Of a stretch of DNA of 64,000 nucleotides, positions 1 to 8,348 are shown one piece after another (position 1 is the first letter of the stretch; the number at the start of each line of letters is the position of its first letter). The notes below the pieces were generated by a model, which had not been told where the DNA came from, ran no database searches, and saw only the letters and a list, made by a program, of their open reading frames with translations. The position numbers and the translations under genes are program-made. The stretch comes from Tolypothrix sp. FACHB-123 (GTDB taxonomy: Bacteria > Cyanobacteriota > Cyanobacteriia > Cyanobacteriales > Nostocaceae). The DNA lies in NCBI RefSeq assembly GCF_014697075.1, contig NZ_JACJRE010000038.1, positions 1 through 64,000 on the forward strand, in the 5' to 3' direction.

Positions 1-75
1 CGCTCGGCTTATGGATTTAGAAACTTTGAAAACTTCCGAATTAGATGCTTGTTAAACTGGCATTTTGATTGTTAG
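1..75 (+). mobile_element. C-terminal end of an ISL3-type transposase (partial)
   Basis: The window opens inside a reading frame whose last 24 codons end at TAG 73-75. It reads RSAYGFRNFENFRIRCLL followed by a short tail. The YGFRNFENFRIR pattern is typical of the C-terminus of ISL3 (IS204/IS1001/IS1165) DDE transposases. Only the tail is inside the window, so completeness and activity cannot be judged. It converges on the membrane protein gene at 92-685. I am fairly sure of the family from the motif alone; the rest of the gene lies upstream. Confidence 0.7.
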
Positions 76-91
76 TTTAGCATAACAAGTA

Positions 92-685
92 CTAAAGAAC
101 CTTATTTACTTTGTATTCGGCAGTGTAATCTACTTTATAAATAGAACTGCGCCCTTTCACATCTACATCTTGATTTAGCTTTACTTGAATTTGCGAGCCA
201 GCTAATGTTAAATAGCGATTTACTTGTTGCGTATCGTTAACTTTAACTATTTTATCTTTAACTGTAGTTGTATAAGTATATGGTTCTTTTACTACGTAGC
301 GTATTTGTGGCGCTGTTTGTTCTAGTTTATCGCCAGCAACGGTTTCTGCGACTTGTGCAACTCTGGCTTGTTCCCAATGATGGTAGCGATTGCTTAATGT
401 GGAACAGAGAAAAAATCCGGGAATTAACAATATGATAATTAAAGCTAAATGCTGTAGTCCCTTGAGAATTTGTGCGTAATTAATCGCCCATTCATTGAAG
501 AAAACTGTTTGTGCTGTGGGATGTCGGCGTAAGGAGAAACTGATAAGCGCGATCGCTATTCCTAAGGCTATGACTAAAAATACAATTAGGAGCGAACCTT
601 TAAGGGCTTGCGTACCAAATTGTATCAGCTCTTGCGGATGCGTTAAATCGGGTAATCCGGGGATACCTTGAGCAGAAGGATTCAT
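92..685 (-). CDS. Conserved hypothetical membrane protein, 197 aa
   Basis: I do not recognise the family. The protein has a soluble N-terminus of about 30 residues, a hydrophobic segment at roughly 31-53, a basic loop, a second hydrophobic segment at roughly 78-98, and a C-terminal region of about 95 polar residues. Two membrane segments with a large domain on one side fit the pattern. The C-terminal domain is rich in Thr, Val, Lys and Tyr and looks beta-rich. It stands alone and is transcribed toward the transposase tail at the window edge. No function is inferred. Confidence 0.65.
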   Translation of the reverse strand: MNPSAQGIPGLPDLTHPQELIQFGTQALKGSLLIVFLVIALGIAIALISFSLRRHPTAQTVFFNEWAINYAQILKGLQHLALIIILLIPGFFLCSTLSNRYHHWEQARVAQVAETVAGDKLEQTAPQIRYVVKEPYTYTTTVKDKIVKVNDTQQVNRYLTLAGSQIQVKLNQDVDVKGRSSIYKVDYTAEYKVNKVL

Positions 686-792
686 TGATAGTATTTGGAT
701 ACTTTATATCACCAGACAGATGTATTCTGGTAAAAGTTTCTGCTAAATGTGACGATTTATATAGATCCGGACTTACGGAACAATATTAATTA

Positions 793-823
793 ATGAACCG
801 CCAAGACGCCAAGAACGCCAAGA
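793..823. repeat. Dispersed CGCCAAGA-type intergenic repeat, copy 1
   Basis: The stretch ATGAACCGCCAAGACGCC continues with AAGAACGCCAAGA. A copy differing mainly at one position occurs at 21034-21066, in another intergenic gap. The internal period is about 9 bases (GCCAAGAAC). Its intergenic location and multiple copies mark it as a dispersed repeat rather than coding sequence. Confidence 0.6.
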
Positions 824-1073
824 AGATAATTTCTTATACAATAAGGTAGAGAGAGAAAGAGAGAGAAAACAGGAAACTCTAAATTGTAGAGTGCATTATA
901 TATAGCTAATGATTATTCTCTCAAACTCTCCAATCCCTTCATACCTGTAACACCTTACTTAGTATTTCCTTTGCGTTCTTTGCGTCTACCCTACGGGAAC
1001 GGCTTCACCGAACGCGGTTCGTTTATTCAAATTATCTGCATCTCAGCAGAGAATTTATATAAAAAATTCCATT

Positions 1074-1119
1074 AAAAATAGAGGTAATTTTCAAATATTG
1101 GAGAATTACCTCTATTTTT
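1074..1119. terminator. 16-bp perfect hairpin, likely bidirectional terminator
   Basis: AAAAATAGAGGTAATT at 1074-1089 is exactly complementary to AATTACCTCTATTTTT at 1104-1119, with a 14-nt loop. Both strands end the stem in a T-run, the arrangement of a bidirectional intrinsic terminator. No confident gene ends immediately beside it, so it may also be a small mobile palindrome. Confidence 0.5.
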
Positions 1120-1314
1120 GTAAGTGGAAATAACTGTATTTGCTTGTTGTGTATTCGCCCTAGTCGCCATCTTTGATTGACATACCGATGATTGTAAAAA
1201 GTGTTCTCTTTCACATAACGCACCTTCAGATTTCTGCGGAAATCAGCCAATAATTGTAAGTCCTACCTTTTCTCAAGCACTGAAGTGCTAATTACAGAAT
1301 TACTAATTAGACAA

Positions 1315-1533
1315 TCAAGCTTTAGATACTGGCTTTAAAAATAGCCAAGCTACAAAAAATGTCGCAGCTGTAAATAGTTGCGTTAAATCTAAAGCTGATA
1401 AATAACCATCCGCAAAGGATGCAATACTGCGATCGGTAATCCCAAATACCCAAGATGAAAGGCCAAATAGCCAAATTCCATTCTTAAAGTATCCTAGAGC
1501 ATCTTTAGAGTCTGATGATTTTTGCTCTTCCAT
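1315..1533 (-). CDS. Small two-TM membrane protein, 72 aa
   Basis: The family is not recognised. After a polar N-terminus (MEEQKSSDSKDALGYFKNG) there are two hydrophobic stretches, roughly residues 20-34 and 48-66, ending in a short basic tail. The compact two-helix layout resembles small thylakoid or plasma-membrane proteins of cyanobacteria, but no pigment-binding motif is visible. The start has AAGGGAGTAGAAGAAC upstream on the minus strand, a plausible ribosome-binding site. It is a stand-alone gene divergent from uvsE. Confidence 0.55.
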   Translation of the reverse strand: MEEQKSSDSKDALGYFKNGIWLFGLSSWVFGITDRSIASFADGYLSALDLTQLFTAATFFVAWLFLKPVSKA

Positions 1534-1963
1534 GTTCTTCTACTCCCTTGGTGAAGAATTTGTGTTTCACCCTGAACGGTGAATCTCTATTTATATTAAT
1601 AAATATTTCAGGGTATTGACTAAACTGTCAAAAGACACATATCCAATCTTTGACATTCCTCCTTATGGCCTTTTTATGGCAAAAATTGGGCAAATGCTTG
1701 AGTGGTCAGGCTTGTCAAGTCATGAATGGTGTAAAATTATTACAATATCTATACAATAACTATATAAAAATTTAAATTTCTTGATAAAACATGCCTCAAC
1801 AGATAGATGTGTAACGGAAAAAATTAACGATGCAGCAAGTACACAAAATATAGATAGCTGTTGCGTACTGTCTTCATCTCTCAAATTCCAGAGTTCTGTC
1901 TTTAGATACTGAGCGCCTGAAGACAGAACTTAGTTAAATCAAAGAAGCGCCAAGATTTGAGCA
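1534..1963. other. 430-bp divergent intergenic region with uvsE leader hairpin
   Basis: The interval separates the small membrane protein (minus) from the UV endonuclease (plus), so it must hold both promoters. AGTTCTGTCTT at 1892-1902 is exactly complementary to AAGACAGAACT at 1920-1930 (17-nt loop), ending 33 nt before the uvsE start. No small ORF with family resemblance was found. Confidence 0.5.
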
Positions 1964-2926
1964 ATGATATCAATGACTGCAATCCAGTACCAAAATTTAC
2001 CGCATTTTCCCCAAGCACAAGGTTTTGTACCAGAGTTAGGGCTGGTTTGCATTACCTTTGATAAACAAGTGCGGTTTCGGACGATGACGCGCACGCGCTA
2101 TTTAAAACTGACAAGGGAAGAACAAGAAAGTGCGCTGAGAGAACTGTATCAAAATAATTTGCAGCGCTTGCATGATGCATTATCTTTTTGCGAGAAAAAC
2201 AAGATTCGCTTGTATCGCATGTCTTCGGCGTTGTTTCCTCTCAGCGATATGGAAGATGAAATTGGCGCGCAGATTTTAGAAGAAATGAGCGCTGATTTAG
2301 GCAAAATTGGCGATCGCGCGCAGTCTTTAAATATTCGCATGGTGCTGCATCCCGATCAATTTGTCGTCCTGAGTTCTGATTCACCGCAAGTGTTACAAAC
2401 TAGTATCAAAATTTTAGAACGACACGCCCGCACGTTAGATTTATTAAACTTACCGCGATCGCCTTTTTCGTTGATGAATATTCATGGCGGTAAATCGCAA
2501 CGTATCCCACAACTGGTAAAGGTAATCTCGCAATTACCAGAAGCAATTAAAAGCCGCTTAACTTTTGAGAATGACGAATACGCCTACAGCGCTAGCGAAA
2601 TTTTAACAGTCTGTCAGCAAGCTGGCGTACCAATGGTTTTTGATGCGCACCATCATGTTTGTCATGAAAATCTCGATAGTTACGACGATCCTAGCGTGGC
2701 TGAGATGTTTTACGCTGCTAGAGAAACCTGGGAAAATCCAGATTGGCAATTAGTCCATATTTCTAACGGTGAAACAGCTTTTAGAGATAGAAAGCACAGC
2801 GATATGATAATTGCTATGCCTAATGTTTATTATCAAGCACCTTGGATCGAAGTTGAAGCCAAACACAAAGAAGTAGCGATCGCTAATTTGCGCTCATGGT
2901 GGTTAATAGAGAATAATCTCAAATGA
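1964..2926 (+). CDS. uvsE: UV DNA damage endonuclease UvsE/UvdE
   Basis: This is a TIM-barrel nuclease that nicks DNA 5' of UV photoproducts and starts an alternative excision repair route. The 320-residue length fits bacterial UvsE. Visible family motifs are ELGLVCITF near the N-terminus, YRMSSALFP (about 82-90), MVLHPDQFVVLSS (about 126-138), MNIHGG (about 170-175), TFENDE (about 198-203) and FDAHHHVCH (about 223-231). The His, Glu and Asp residues in these motifs are the expected metal ligands. ATG at 1964 or, three codons later, at 1973 could start translation. The neighbours suggest no operon; the leader holds an 11-bp hairpin. Confidence 0.92.
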   Translation: MISMTAIQYQNLPHFPQAQGFVPELGLVCITFDKQVRFRTMTRTRYLKLTREEQESALRELYQNNLQRLHDALSFCEKNKIRLYRMSSALFPLSDMEDEIGAQILEEMSADLGKIGDRAQSLNIRMVLHPDQFVVLSSDSPQVLQTSIKILERHARTLDLLNLPRSPFSLMNIHGGKSQRIPQLVKVISQLPEAIKSRLTFENDEYAYSASEILTVCQQAGVPMVFDAHHHVCHENLDSYDDPSVAEMFYAARETWENPDWQLVHISNGETAFRDRKHSDMIIAMPNVYYQAPWIEVEAKHKEVAIANLRSWWLIENNLK

Positions 2927-2995
2927 GTAGTTTGTTCACAGGACAGTTTCACCGGGAATTGTCCTGGTCTTGGCGCGAAGTAATAATTATAAAAT

Positions 2996-4594
2996 ATGGC
3001 GATCGCAATCGATTTTGGTACTAGCAACACAGTCATTGCTCGTTGGAACCCAGTCACCCAGCAGCCAGAAACCTTGAGTCTTCCTGGTTTATCAATACAA
3101 CAAAGTCTCAATCCGCCCTTAATTCCCAGCTTGGTGTATGTGGAAGACGCCAGCCAAGGTAAAGTATTAGTAGGGCAACAAGTACGCGATCGCGGTTTTG
3201 ATTTAAAAGGCGAATCGCGTTTTTTCCGCAGTTTTAAACGTGGTATTGGTGCAGATATTCAAGGTTTCTTACCGGAATTAGACGGAGAAAGCGTTACTTT
3301 TGAGAAAGTCGGTAACTGGTTTCTCAATCAAGTAATTGCAGAATTAGCACCTTTACAAGGCGGTTTAGATTCTCTCGTCTTAACCGTACCAGTAGATAGT
3401 TTTGAAACCTACCGTCACTGGTTAGGACAAGTTTGTCAAGCCCTTCCCGTCGAACAAGTGCGGATGATCGATGAACCGACAGCCGCAGCTTTAGGTTATG
3501 GTTTAGCAGATAAAGAAATTCTCTTAGTCATTGACTTTGGCGGTGGTACTTTAGATTTATCTTTGGTACGGTTGGATCGCAGCGCCCAAGCCAATACTAA
3601 ACCTGTAGGATTTTTACTGAAGTGGGGTAATAAATCCTTAGCGGAAGACTCCAAGCAAAAAGTCAAAACCGCCCGTGTACTTGCAAAAGCCGGACAAAAT
3701 TTAGGCGGAACGGATATTGATACTTGGATTGTCGATTATTTCGCCAAAACGCAAGATTTAGCCGTAAGTCCTTTAACTACCAGACTAGCAGAACGAGTCA
3801 AAATTCAACTGTCAACCCAAACCCAAGCCAGTGAAGTCTATTTTGACGATGAAAGTTTTGAAAGTTACGAACTCGAACTTAACCGCGAGATTTTAGAAAC
3901 TATTCTTAGAGAACACGCATTTTTTGACAGACTTGATGAATTGATGACGAGTCTGTTACAGCAAGCGAGAAGACAGGGAATTGAACTAGCTGATATTAAC
4001 GCCGTGTTGTTAGTTGGCGGTACAGTGCAGTTACCTGCTGTGCAGACATGGGTAAAACAATATTTTGACGCCGAGAAAATTCGCTGCGAACGTCCCTTTG
4101 AAGCGATCGCGCAAGGTGCTCTGCAAATTACCCAGGGAATCGAAATTAAAGACTTTCTCTATCATAGCTATGGCGTGCGCTACTGGGATAGACGTAATCA
4201 ACGCCACAGTTGGCATCCAATTATTAAAGCCGGACAAGCTTATCCCATGAGCCAACCAGTAGAATTAGTACTAGGCGCATCCTTAGAAAATCAGCCCAGC
4301 ATCGAGTTAATCATGGGCGAATTAGGTGCAGAAACAGGCGGTACAGAAGTTTATTTCGATGGCGATCGCTTAATTACCAGGCGTCTCGATACTGGCGCGA
4401 CAACCGTCAAACCCCTAAATGATAAAGAAGGTGCGCGAAGCATCGCCCAATTATCACCCCCAGGATTCCCCGGAAGCGATCGCATTAAAATTCAATTTCA
4501 AGTTGACGAACAACGCTTTCTGCGGATTACCGTTGAAGACTTATTAACCAACGACACTGTATTAGAAAATCAACTCGTCGCTCAATTGAGTTAA
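2996..4594 (+). CDS. Hsp70/DnaK-like ATPase with atypical C-terminus
   Basis: An actin-fold ATPase of the Hsp70 superfamily. Phosphate-1 motif IDFGTSNTVIA is at residues 5-15. The linker EPTAAALGYG is near 160, phosphate-2 motif VIDFGGGTLDLSL near 177, and the adenosine motif VLLVGGTVQLPAV near 336. At 532 residues it is shorter than DnaK (about 630) and the C-terminal region lacks a clear canonical substrate-binding domain and lid, as in other cyanobacterial Hsp70-like proteins. It is probably a specialised chaperone or regulator, not the housekeeping DnaK. It sits 69 bp after uvsE, and a 21-bp tandem repeat begins 11 bp after its stop. Confidence 0.88.
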   Translation: MAIAIDFGTSNTVIARWNPVTQQPETLSLPGLSIQQSLNPPLIPSLVYVEDASQGKVLVGQQVRDRGFDLKGESRFFRSFKRGIGADIQGFLPELDGESVTFEKVGNWFLNQVIAELAPLQGGLDSLVLTVPVDSFETYRHWLGQVCQALPVEQVRMIDEPTAAALGYGLADKEILLVIDFGGGTLDLSLVRLDRSAQANTKPVGFLLKWGNKSLAEDSKQKVKTARVLAKAGQNLGGTDIDTWIVDYFAKTQDLAVSPLTTRLAERVKIQLSTQTQASEVYFDDESFESYELELNREILETILREHAFFDRLDELMTSLLQQARRQGIELADINAVLLVGGTVQLPAVQTWVKQYFDAEKIRCERPFEAIAQGALQITQGIEIKDFLYHSYGVRYWDRRNQRHSWHPIIKAGQAYPMSQPVELVLGASLENQPSIELIMGELGAETGGTEVYFDGDRLITRRLDTGATTVKPLNDKEGARSIAQLSPPGFPGSDRIKIQFQVDEQRFLRITVEDLLTNDTVLENQLVAQLS

Positions 4595-4605
4595 CTGCAA
4601 TTCCA

Positions 4606-4806
4606 ATGCATCGGGTTGCATTGTTAATGCATCGGCTTACATTGTTAATGCATCGGGTTGCATTGTTAATGCATCGACTGGCCTTGTTAATGCATCGGGT
4701 TGCATTGTTAATGCATCGGGTTGCATTGTTAATGCATCGGGTTGCATTGTTAATGCATCGACTGGCCTTGTTAATGCATCGACTGGCCTTGTTAATGCAT
4801 CGACTG
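4606..4806. repeat. 21-bp tandem repeat, 9 full copies plus partial
   Basis: Units start with the palindrome ATGCAT and have a 21-bp period. Three versions are visible after ATGCATCG: type A GGTTGCATTGTTA, type B GCTTACATTGTTA and type C ACTGGCCTTGTTA. The order is A B A C A A A C C plus a partial C. Because 21 is a multiple of three, both strands stay open and encode a 7-residue repeat (MHRVALL on plus). That is better explained by the repeat than by a real protein. It begins 11 bp after the Hsp70-like gene. Confidence 0.9.
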
Positions 4807-4904
4807 AAAACAAAAATGCAACAAATACACCCCGTAGGGGCGGGGTTTCCCCCATACGTGTCAACTTAAGCTAAAAGCTATATACGGCGAGTGTTGTACA
4901 AAAA

Positions 4905-5001
4905 CCCTCGCCCTCATCCCCTAACCCCTTCTCCCCCAGGAGAAGGGGAACTAAATCTCTTGCTCCCCTCTCCTTCAGGGAGAGGGGCTGGGGGTGAGGG
5001 C
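4905..5001. repeat. GC-rich composite palindromic repeat
   Basis: Two hairpins lie side by side: CCCCTTCTCC/GGAGAAGGGG (4925-4934/4939-4948) and CCCCTCTCC/GGAGAGGGG (4965-4973/4979-4987). They are framed by outer arms GCCCTCATCCCC (from 4910) and GGGGGTGAGGGC (4990-5001). This nested palindrome is a very common intergenic repeat type in cyanobacteria and looks like a REP/MITE element. No coding role. Confidence 0.75.
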
Positions 5002-5238
5002 AAAACCTTGCAACCAAGAGGGTTTCACGTTAAGTTGACACCAATGGGTTTCCCCGCCCATTCGCCGCTATTTCCTTATTGCTAATCCGCAACCAGATGA
5101 TGTGAAAATTTGGAAATTGATCAACCCTAGAAGCGATTGGGTACATCTACTCCACATACATCTGGTTGATTTACAACTATGCTATCGCCACGGCTTATCC
5201 CCGCATCTATATTACAAAGGGGTGGAAAAGATGTCTTC

Positions 5239-5436
5239 TTAGTTATCGCTTGGAGATGCTTCAAGTTGGGTTTGGGGTAATTCAAGCGATCGCGCCAAAT
5301 CAGGTGAAACTGTATTTACAGTATTCTCAGCCAACCAGGAATTACTTTCCAACCAAGGCGTCGCCAAAGTCGCTTCTGCAATCAGCAGCACTGACGCAAT
5401 CATCAAGATAAGCGTAAAAAACACAGTTTTCCACAT
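5239..5436 (-). CDS. Small exported protein, 65 aa (tentative)
   Basis: The reading frame starts MWKTVFFTLILMIASVLL followed by IAEATLA, a plausible signal peptide with a basic N-region, a hydrophobic core and an Ala-x-Ala-like end near residue 26. The mature part is about 40 polar residues with no recognised motif. The opposite strand is also open here (5166-5411), so the call rests only on the signal-like N-terminus. A short, possibly genuine secreted peptide; function unknown. Confidence 0.4.
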   Translation of the reverse strand: MWKTVFFTLILMIASVLLIAEATLATPWLESNSWLAENTVNTVSPDLARSLELPQTQLEASPSDN

Positions 5437-5949
5437 ACAAAGTTTGCCATTTTGATCGGTGAGGTTTTATCTTTACTCTAAACCAACTGCTAATTAAATC
5501 AATAACTAGAAATAAAACATCACAACTTTGGTATCCTAGATGACGCTGATTTTAGCTTGCGCAAACAAGACAATAGTTATTGATTATTTCTGCTTATCTC
5601 TTCATTCCGATTTCATTTATAACGATGAAAATGTGAAGTGTTGATTAAGCGATCGCCATTTTCAAGATTGATAGAAATCTTTACACTAATTTCATCTTGC
5701 TAATTTCTCAATCTTGCCTGTCACCCTAAAGAAATACAGTTAATTTATAAAATAAATTTATATATAACTATAGTTATACATAAATTAAGCATTCTAGATA
5801 ATCTAAGTCTCATGCTATGGTTTTCAGTTCTTGAGGATGAACTATCAACCACAACTTTAGTCGCTAAATTCAGCCGCCAGTCAGATGAAAATAAATTCAA
5901 TAATTTCTAAGCTGATGTATAGATATTTGTAGCCAGTTTTTTACAATTT
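5437..5949. other. 513-bp intergenic region upstream of the DUF2382 cluster
   Basis: No ORF worth calling. The region is AT-rich from about 5740 to 5800 and should contain the promoter of the first AvaK-like gene. No inverted repeat longer than 8 bp or recognisable riboswitch was noticed. Confidence 0.4.
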
Positions 5950-6786
5950 ATGCCTTTACATAAACTTGAAGATTTTGAACCTAACTACCGAGAAATTTTT
6001 GGTGGTGAAGACGTTAAAGCTTTAGAACTCTATACAGAAGGTGGCGTGAGAGTAGGCTCCGTTGCTGATGCCTTAGTTGATGATAATGGACGTTTCCGTT
6101 ATCTAGTAATCGACACCAGCTTTGATAGCGGTAATAAAAAAATATTACTACCTATCGGTCTAGCCCATATTCATTATTCAGAAAACAAAGTCTATGTTGA
6201 TGGATTGAGTAAAGAGCAAGTAGTACGTTTACCTGAATATCGCGAAAGCATGGTTGTGAATGAAGATTACGAAGCCAACGTTCGCAATGTTTATCGTTCG
6301 TCTTATAATCAAGTAGCTAACAATCAGGAAACAACTAATTACCATGCACCTGAGTTATTTGAATTGAACGCTCAGGATCAACAAACCTTCAAACTATACG
6401 AAGAACGATTAATTGCTGGTAAAAATCGTGTTAAAGCCGGAGAAGTTTCCGTTGGTAAGCACATAGAAACAGAAACAGCACAAGTTTCTGTACCGTTACA
6501 AAAAGAGCGTGTTGTCATTGAAAGAGTCAATCCCACCTCAGAAAGCGTAGTAGATATCCAAAATGTAGACTTCCAAGAAGGAGAAGTAGCACGCATAGAA
6601 CTTTACGAAGAAACTCCCGAAATTCATAAAGAAACTTTTGTCCGCGAAGAAGTTCGAGTCACAAAAGTAGTAGATAGCAACACAGTAGAAGCACAAGAAA
6701 CAATCCGCCGCGAAGAGTTAGATATTGACGCTTCCGGAAATCTCGATGTGAACGAAACAAACAAGCCTAATGATCGAGTTATTTAA
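5950..6786 (+). CDS. PRC-barrel and DUF2382 (YsnF/AvaK) protein, copy 1
   Basis: 278 residues. The N-terminal half (about 1-85) is a PRC-barrel with the opening pattern LEDFEPNYREIFGG and the core GRFRYLVID. The C-terminal half (about 140-265) is a DUF2382/TIGR02271 domain, with KLYEERLIAGKNRVKAGEV, VPLQKERVVIERV and ELYEETPEIHKETFVREEV. The family is named after Bacillus stress protein YsnF and the Anabaena akinete marker AvaK. This suggests a general stress or dormancy role, but the molecular function is unknown. It is the first of three related genes in a row; a 9-bp hairpin at 6817-6840 follows its stop. Confidence 0.88.
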   Translation: MPLHKLEDFEPNYREIFGGEDVKALELYTEGGVRVGSVADALVDDNGRFRYLVIDTSFDSGNKKILLPIGLAHIHYSENKVYVDGLSKEQVVRLPEYRESMVVNEDYEANVRNVYRSSYNQVANNQETTNYHAPELFELNAQDQQTFKLYEERLIAGKNRVKAGEVSVGKHIETETAQVSVPLQKERVVIERVNPTSESVVDIQNVDFQEGEVARIELYEETPEIHKETFVREEVRVTKVVDSNTVEAQETIRREELDIDASGNLDVNETNKPNDRVI

Positions 6787-7173
6787 TTAGCTCAATCTCA
6801 AATCATTTCACATCATCAAATAGGCTCTCTTGCCTATTTGTATCTACTTAAAATCGTCATGATGATAGTGCAGGTAAAGTTAATAATTATGTTTGCCTGC
6901 ACTATTAAATAAAATATTTAAGTATTTAAATAAACTTAACTAACTCCTTACCTAACAATAATTAAAAAATTAAGGTGCGTTAACCTACGGTATAACACAC
7001 CCTACTAAATCATCAGGTCACAATAATTAAAATTTAACCTTGCATGATATCAAACACCAAAATATATATCTGAAGATTCTATGTAATTCAGCCAAGGGAA
7101 AGAGGAATAAAAAAATACATTAGATTAGGTTAGTTAATAGCGAATGAAAGTCAAAACTTGAGGGACAAATATA
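6787..7173. other. 387-bp spacer with two hairpins
   Basis: Hairpin CAAATAGGC/GCCTATTTG (6817-6825/6832-6840) probably ends the first AvaK-like transcript. A second stem, ATAGTGCAGGTAAA with TTTGCCTGCACTAT (6865-6878/6892-6905), has one G-U pair. The remainder presumably carries the promoter of the next gene. The sequence TTGAGGGAC just before 7174 gives that gene a fair ribosome-binding site. Confidence 0.55.
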
Positions 7174-8094
7174 ATGGCACTTTACAAATTAAATGATTTT
7201 GATCCTAACTACCGCGATACCTTTCAAGGAGATGATATTAAAGGCCTTGGCGTGTATGCAGAAGGTAGAGATGAGAAAATTGGTACTGTCAGCGATGTTT
7301 TAGTAGATGATGAAGGTCATTTTCGTTATCTAGTTGTTGACTTAGGCTTTTGGATTTTTGGTAAAAAAGTATTGCTACCTATTGGACGCGCTCGCATTGA
7401 TTATAACGTTGACCGCGTTTATGCAATTGGTATGACCAGAGAGCAAGCTGAAGCTTTACCAGAATTCAACGAACGCTCAGGAATTGATTATGATTATGAA
7501 GAACGGGTACGTGGAGTATATCGCCGTCCCTTAGATGCAACAAGTTCTGTAAATGCAACATCTGCTGTAGACTCAACATCTGCGGTTGATACATCAAGAC
7601 CTTTAGATGCTTCTGCGCCTTTAAATACAGGTTATCAACCTAATTACAACCGCGATACATACAATTACTCTCATGAACCCGCTTTGTACAACATCAATGA
7701 GAGTGATAACCAAACTTTGAAATTGTACGAAGAAAGGCTAATTGCTAGTAAGAAACGTCAGAAAACTGGTGAAGTAGCAATTGGTAAACATGTAGAAACT
7801 GAAACCGCAAGGGTAGAAGTCCCTTTAGAAAGAGAGCGCGTAGTTATTGAGCGTGTCACCCCAACCGACGCAGGTCAACGTGTTACTTCTGGCGAAGCTA
7901 ATTTCCGCGAAGGTGAAGTAGCTCGCGTGGAAATTTATGAAGAAACTCCTGAGATTCGCAAAGAAGCAGTTGTCCGCGAAGAAGTGAAAGTTACAAAAGT
8001 TGTGGAGCATGAAACCTCGGAAGCTCAAGCAACCGTTCGCCGTGAAGAATTGGATGTAGATACTACTGGTGGTCTACCAATTGAAGAACGTTAA
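7174..8094 (+). CDS. PRC-barrel and DUF2382 (YsnF/AvaK) protein, copy 2
   Basis: 306 residues, clearly paralogous to the gene before it. The PRC-barrel opens LNDFDPNYRDTFQGDDIKG and contains HFRYLVVDLGFWIFGKKVLLP in two adjacent blocks. The DUF2382 domain (about 170-295) contains KLYEERLIASKKRQKTGEV, VPLERERVVIERV and EETPEIRKEAVVREEVKV. Between them, residues about 118-165 form a Ser/Thr/Asn/Ala-rich linker with repeated S-A-V-D/N units, absent from copy 1. Likely a stress-related protein with unknown molecular activity. A GC-rich hairpin follows it at 8121-8182. Confidence 0.88.
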   Translation: MALYKLNDFDPNYRDTFQGDDIKGLGVYAEGRDEKIGTVSDVLVDDEGHFRYLVVDLGFWIFGKKVLLPIGRARIDYNVDRVYAIGMTREQAEALPEFNERSGIDYDYEERVRGVYRRPLDATSSVNATSAVDSTSAVDTSRPLDASAPLNTGYQPNYNRDTYNYSHEPALYNINESDNQTLKLYEERLIASKKRQKTGEVAIGKHVETETARVEVPLERERVVIERVTPTDAGQRVTSGEANFREGEVARVEIYEETPEIRKEAVVREEVKVTKVVEHETSEAQATVRREELDVDTTGGLPIEER

Positions 8095-8120
8095 TCAATA
8101 TATATTGGTGGTTGACTGTT

Positions 8121-8182
8121 GTACGGGCGGGTTCACAGATATCCTCATGGATCAACAATAATCTAAATGAACCCGCCCCTAC
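8121..8182. repeat. Palindromic repeat GTAGGGGCGGGTT family, copy 1
   Basis: GTACGGGCGGGTTCA at 8121-8135 pairs with TGAACCCGCCCCTAC at 8168-8182 (one mismatch, 32-nt loop). The same arm sequence recurs as an inverted pair at 11933-11995, and a compact form lies near 20853-20876. This marks a dispersed palindromic element. It may also act as a terminator for copy 2 of the AvaK-like genes. Confidence 0.7.
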
Positions 8183-8246
8183 TGTTAACTGTTGACAGTA
8201 AAAACGTTGAATATGAGGGTGGCTTAAGAGCTATCCAAAGCCCGAT

Positions 8247-8267
8247 ATGGTGGGCATTGCCCATCAT
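8247..8267. repeat. Short palindrome with GGGCATTGCCC core
   Basis: ATGGTGGGCA and TGCCCATCAT are complementary with one G-U pair and almost no loop. It resembles small GGGCAATGCCC palindromes scattered in cyanobacterial spacers. It lies between the second and third DUF2382 genes. Confidence 0.45.
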
Positions 8268-8348
8268 AAATATACTTTTATTTATATAACTGATAACAAC
8301 TCAATTTGTTAATTAATCTATCCAATTTTAGTTAACTAAATTTGCCCT

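Larger units (their letters stand above)
686..1314. other. Gene-poor interval with dispersed repeats
   Basis: No convincing gene is seen. The interval holds an ATGAACCGCCAAGACGCC-type repeat at 793-823, with a near-identical copy at 21034-21066, and a GCGTCTACCCTACGGGAACG-like stretch at about 981-1005. A perfect hairpin lies at 1074-1119. A 72-codon minus-strand frame at 1032-1250 runs straight through the hairpin and is not accepted as a gene. Confidence 0.5.

Noticed and set aside
1032-1250. 72-codon minus-strand frame
   Set aside because: It runs through a perfect 16-bp hairpin with A/T runs, lacks family resemblance and has no good ribosome-binding site.
4606-4806. CRISPR array
   Set aside because: Units are directly adjacent at 21 bp without spacers of unique sequence, and no cas genes are near.
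4606-4869. Possible MHRVALL-repeat protein
   Set aside because: The frame is open because the 21-bp tandem unit lacks stops on either strand; no independent coding sign.
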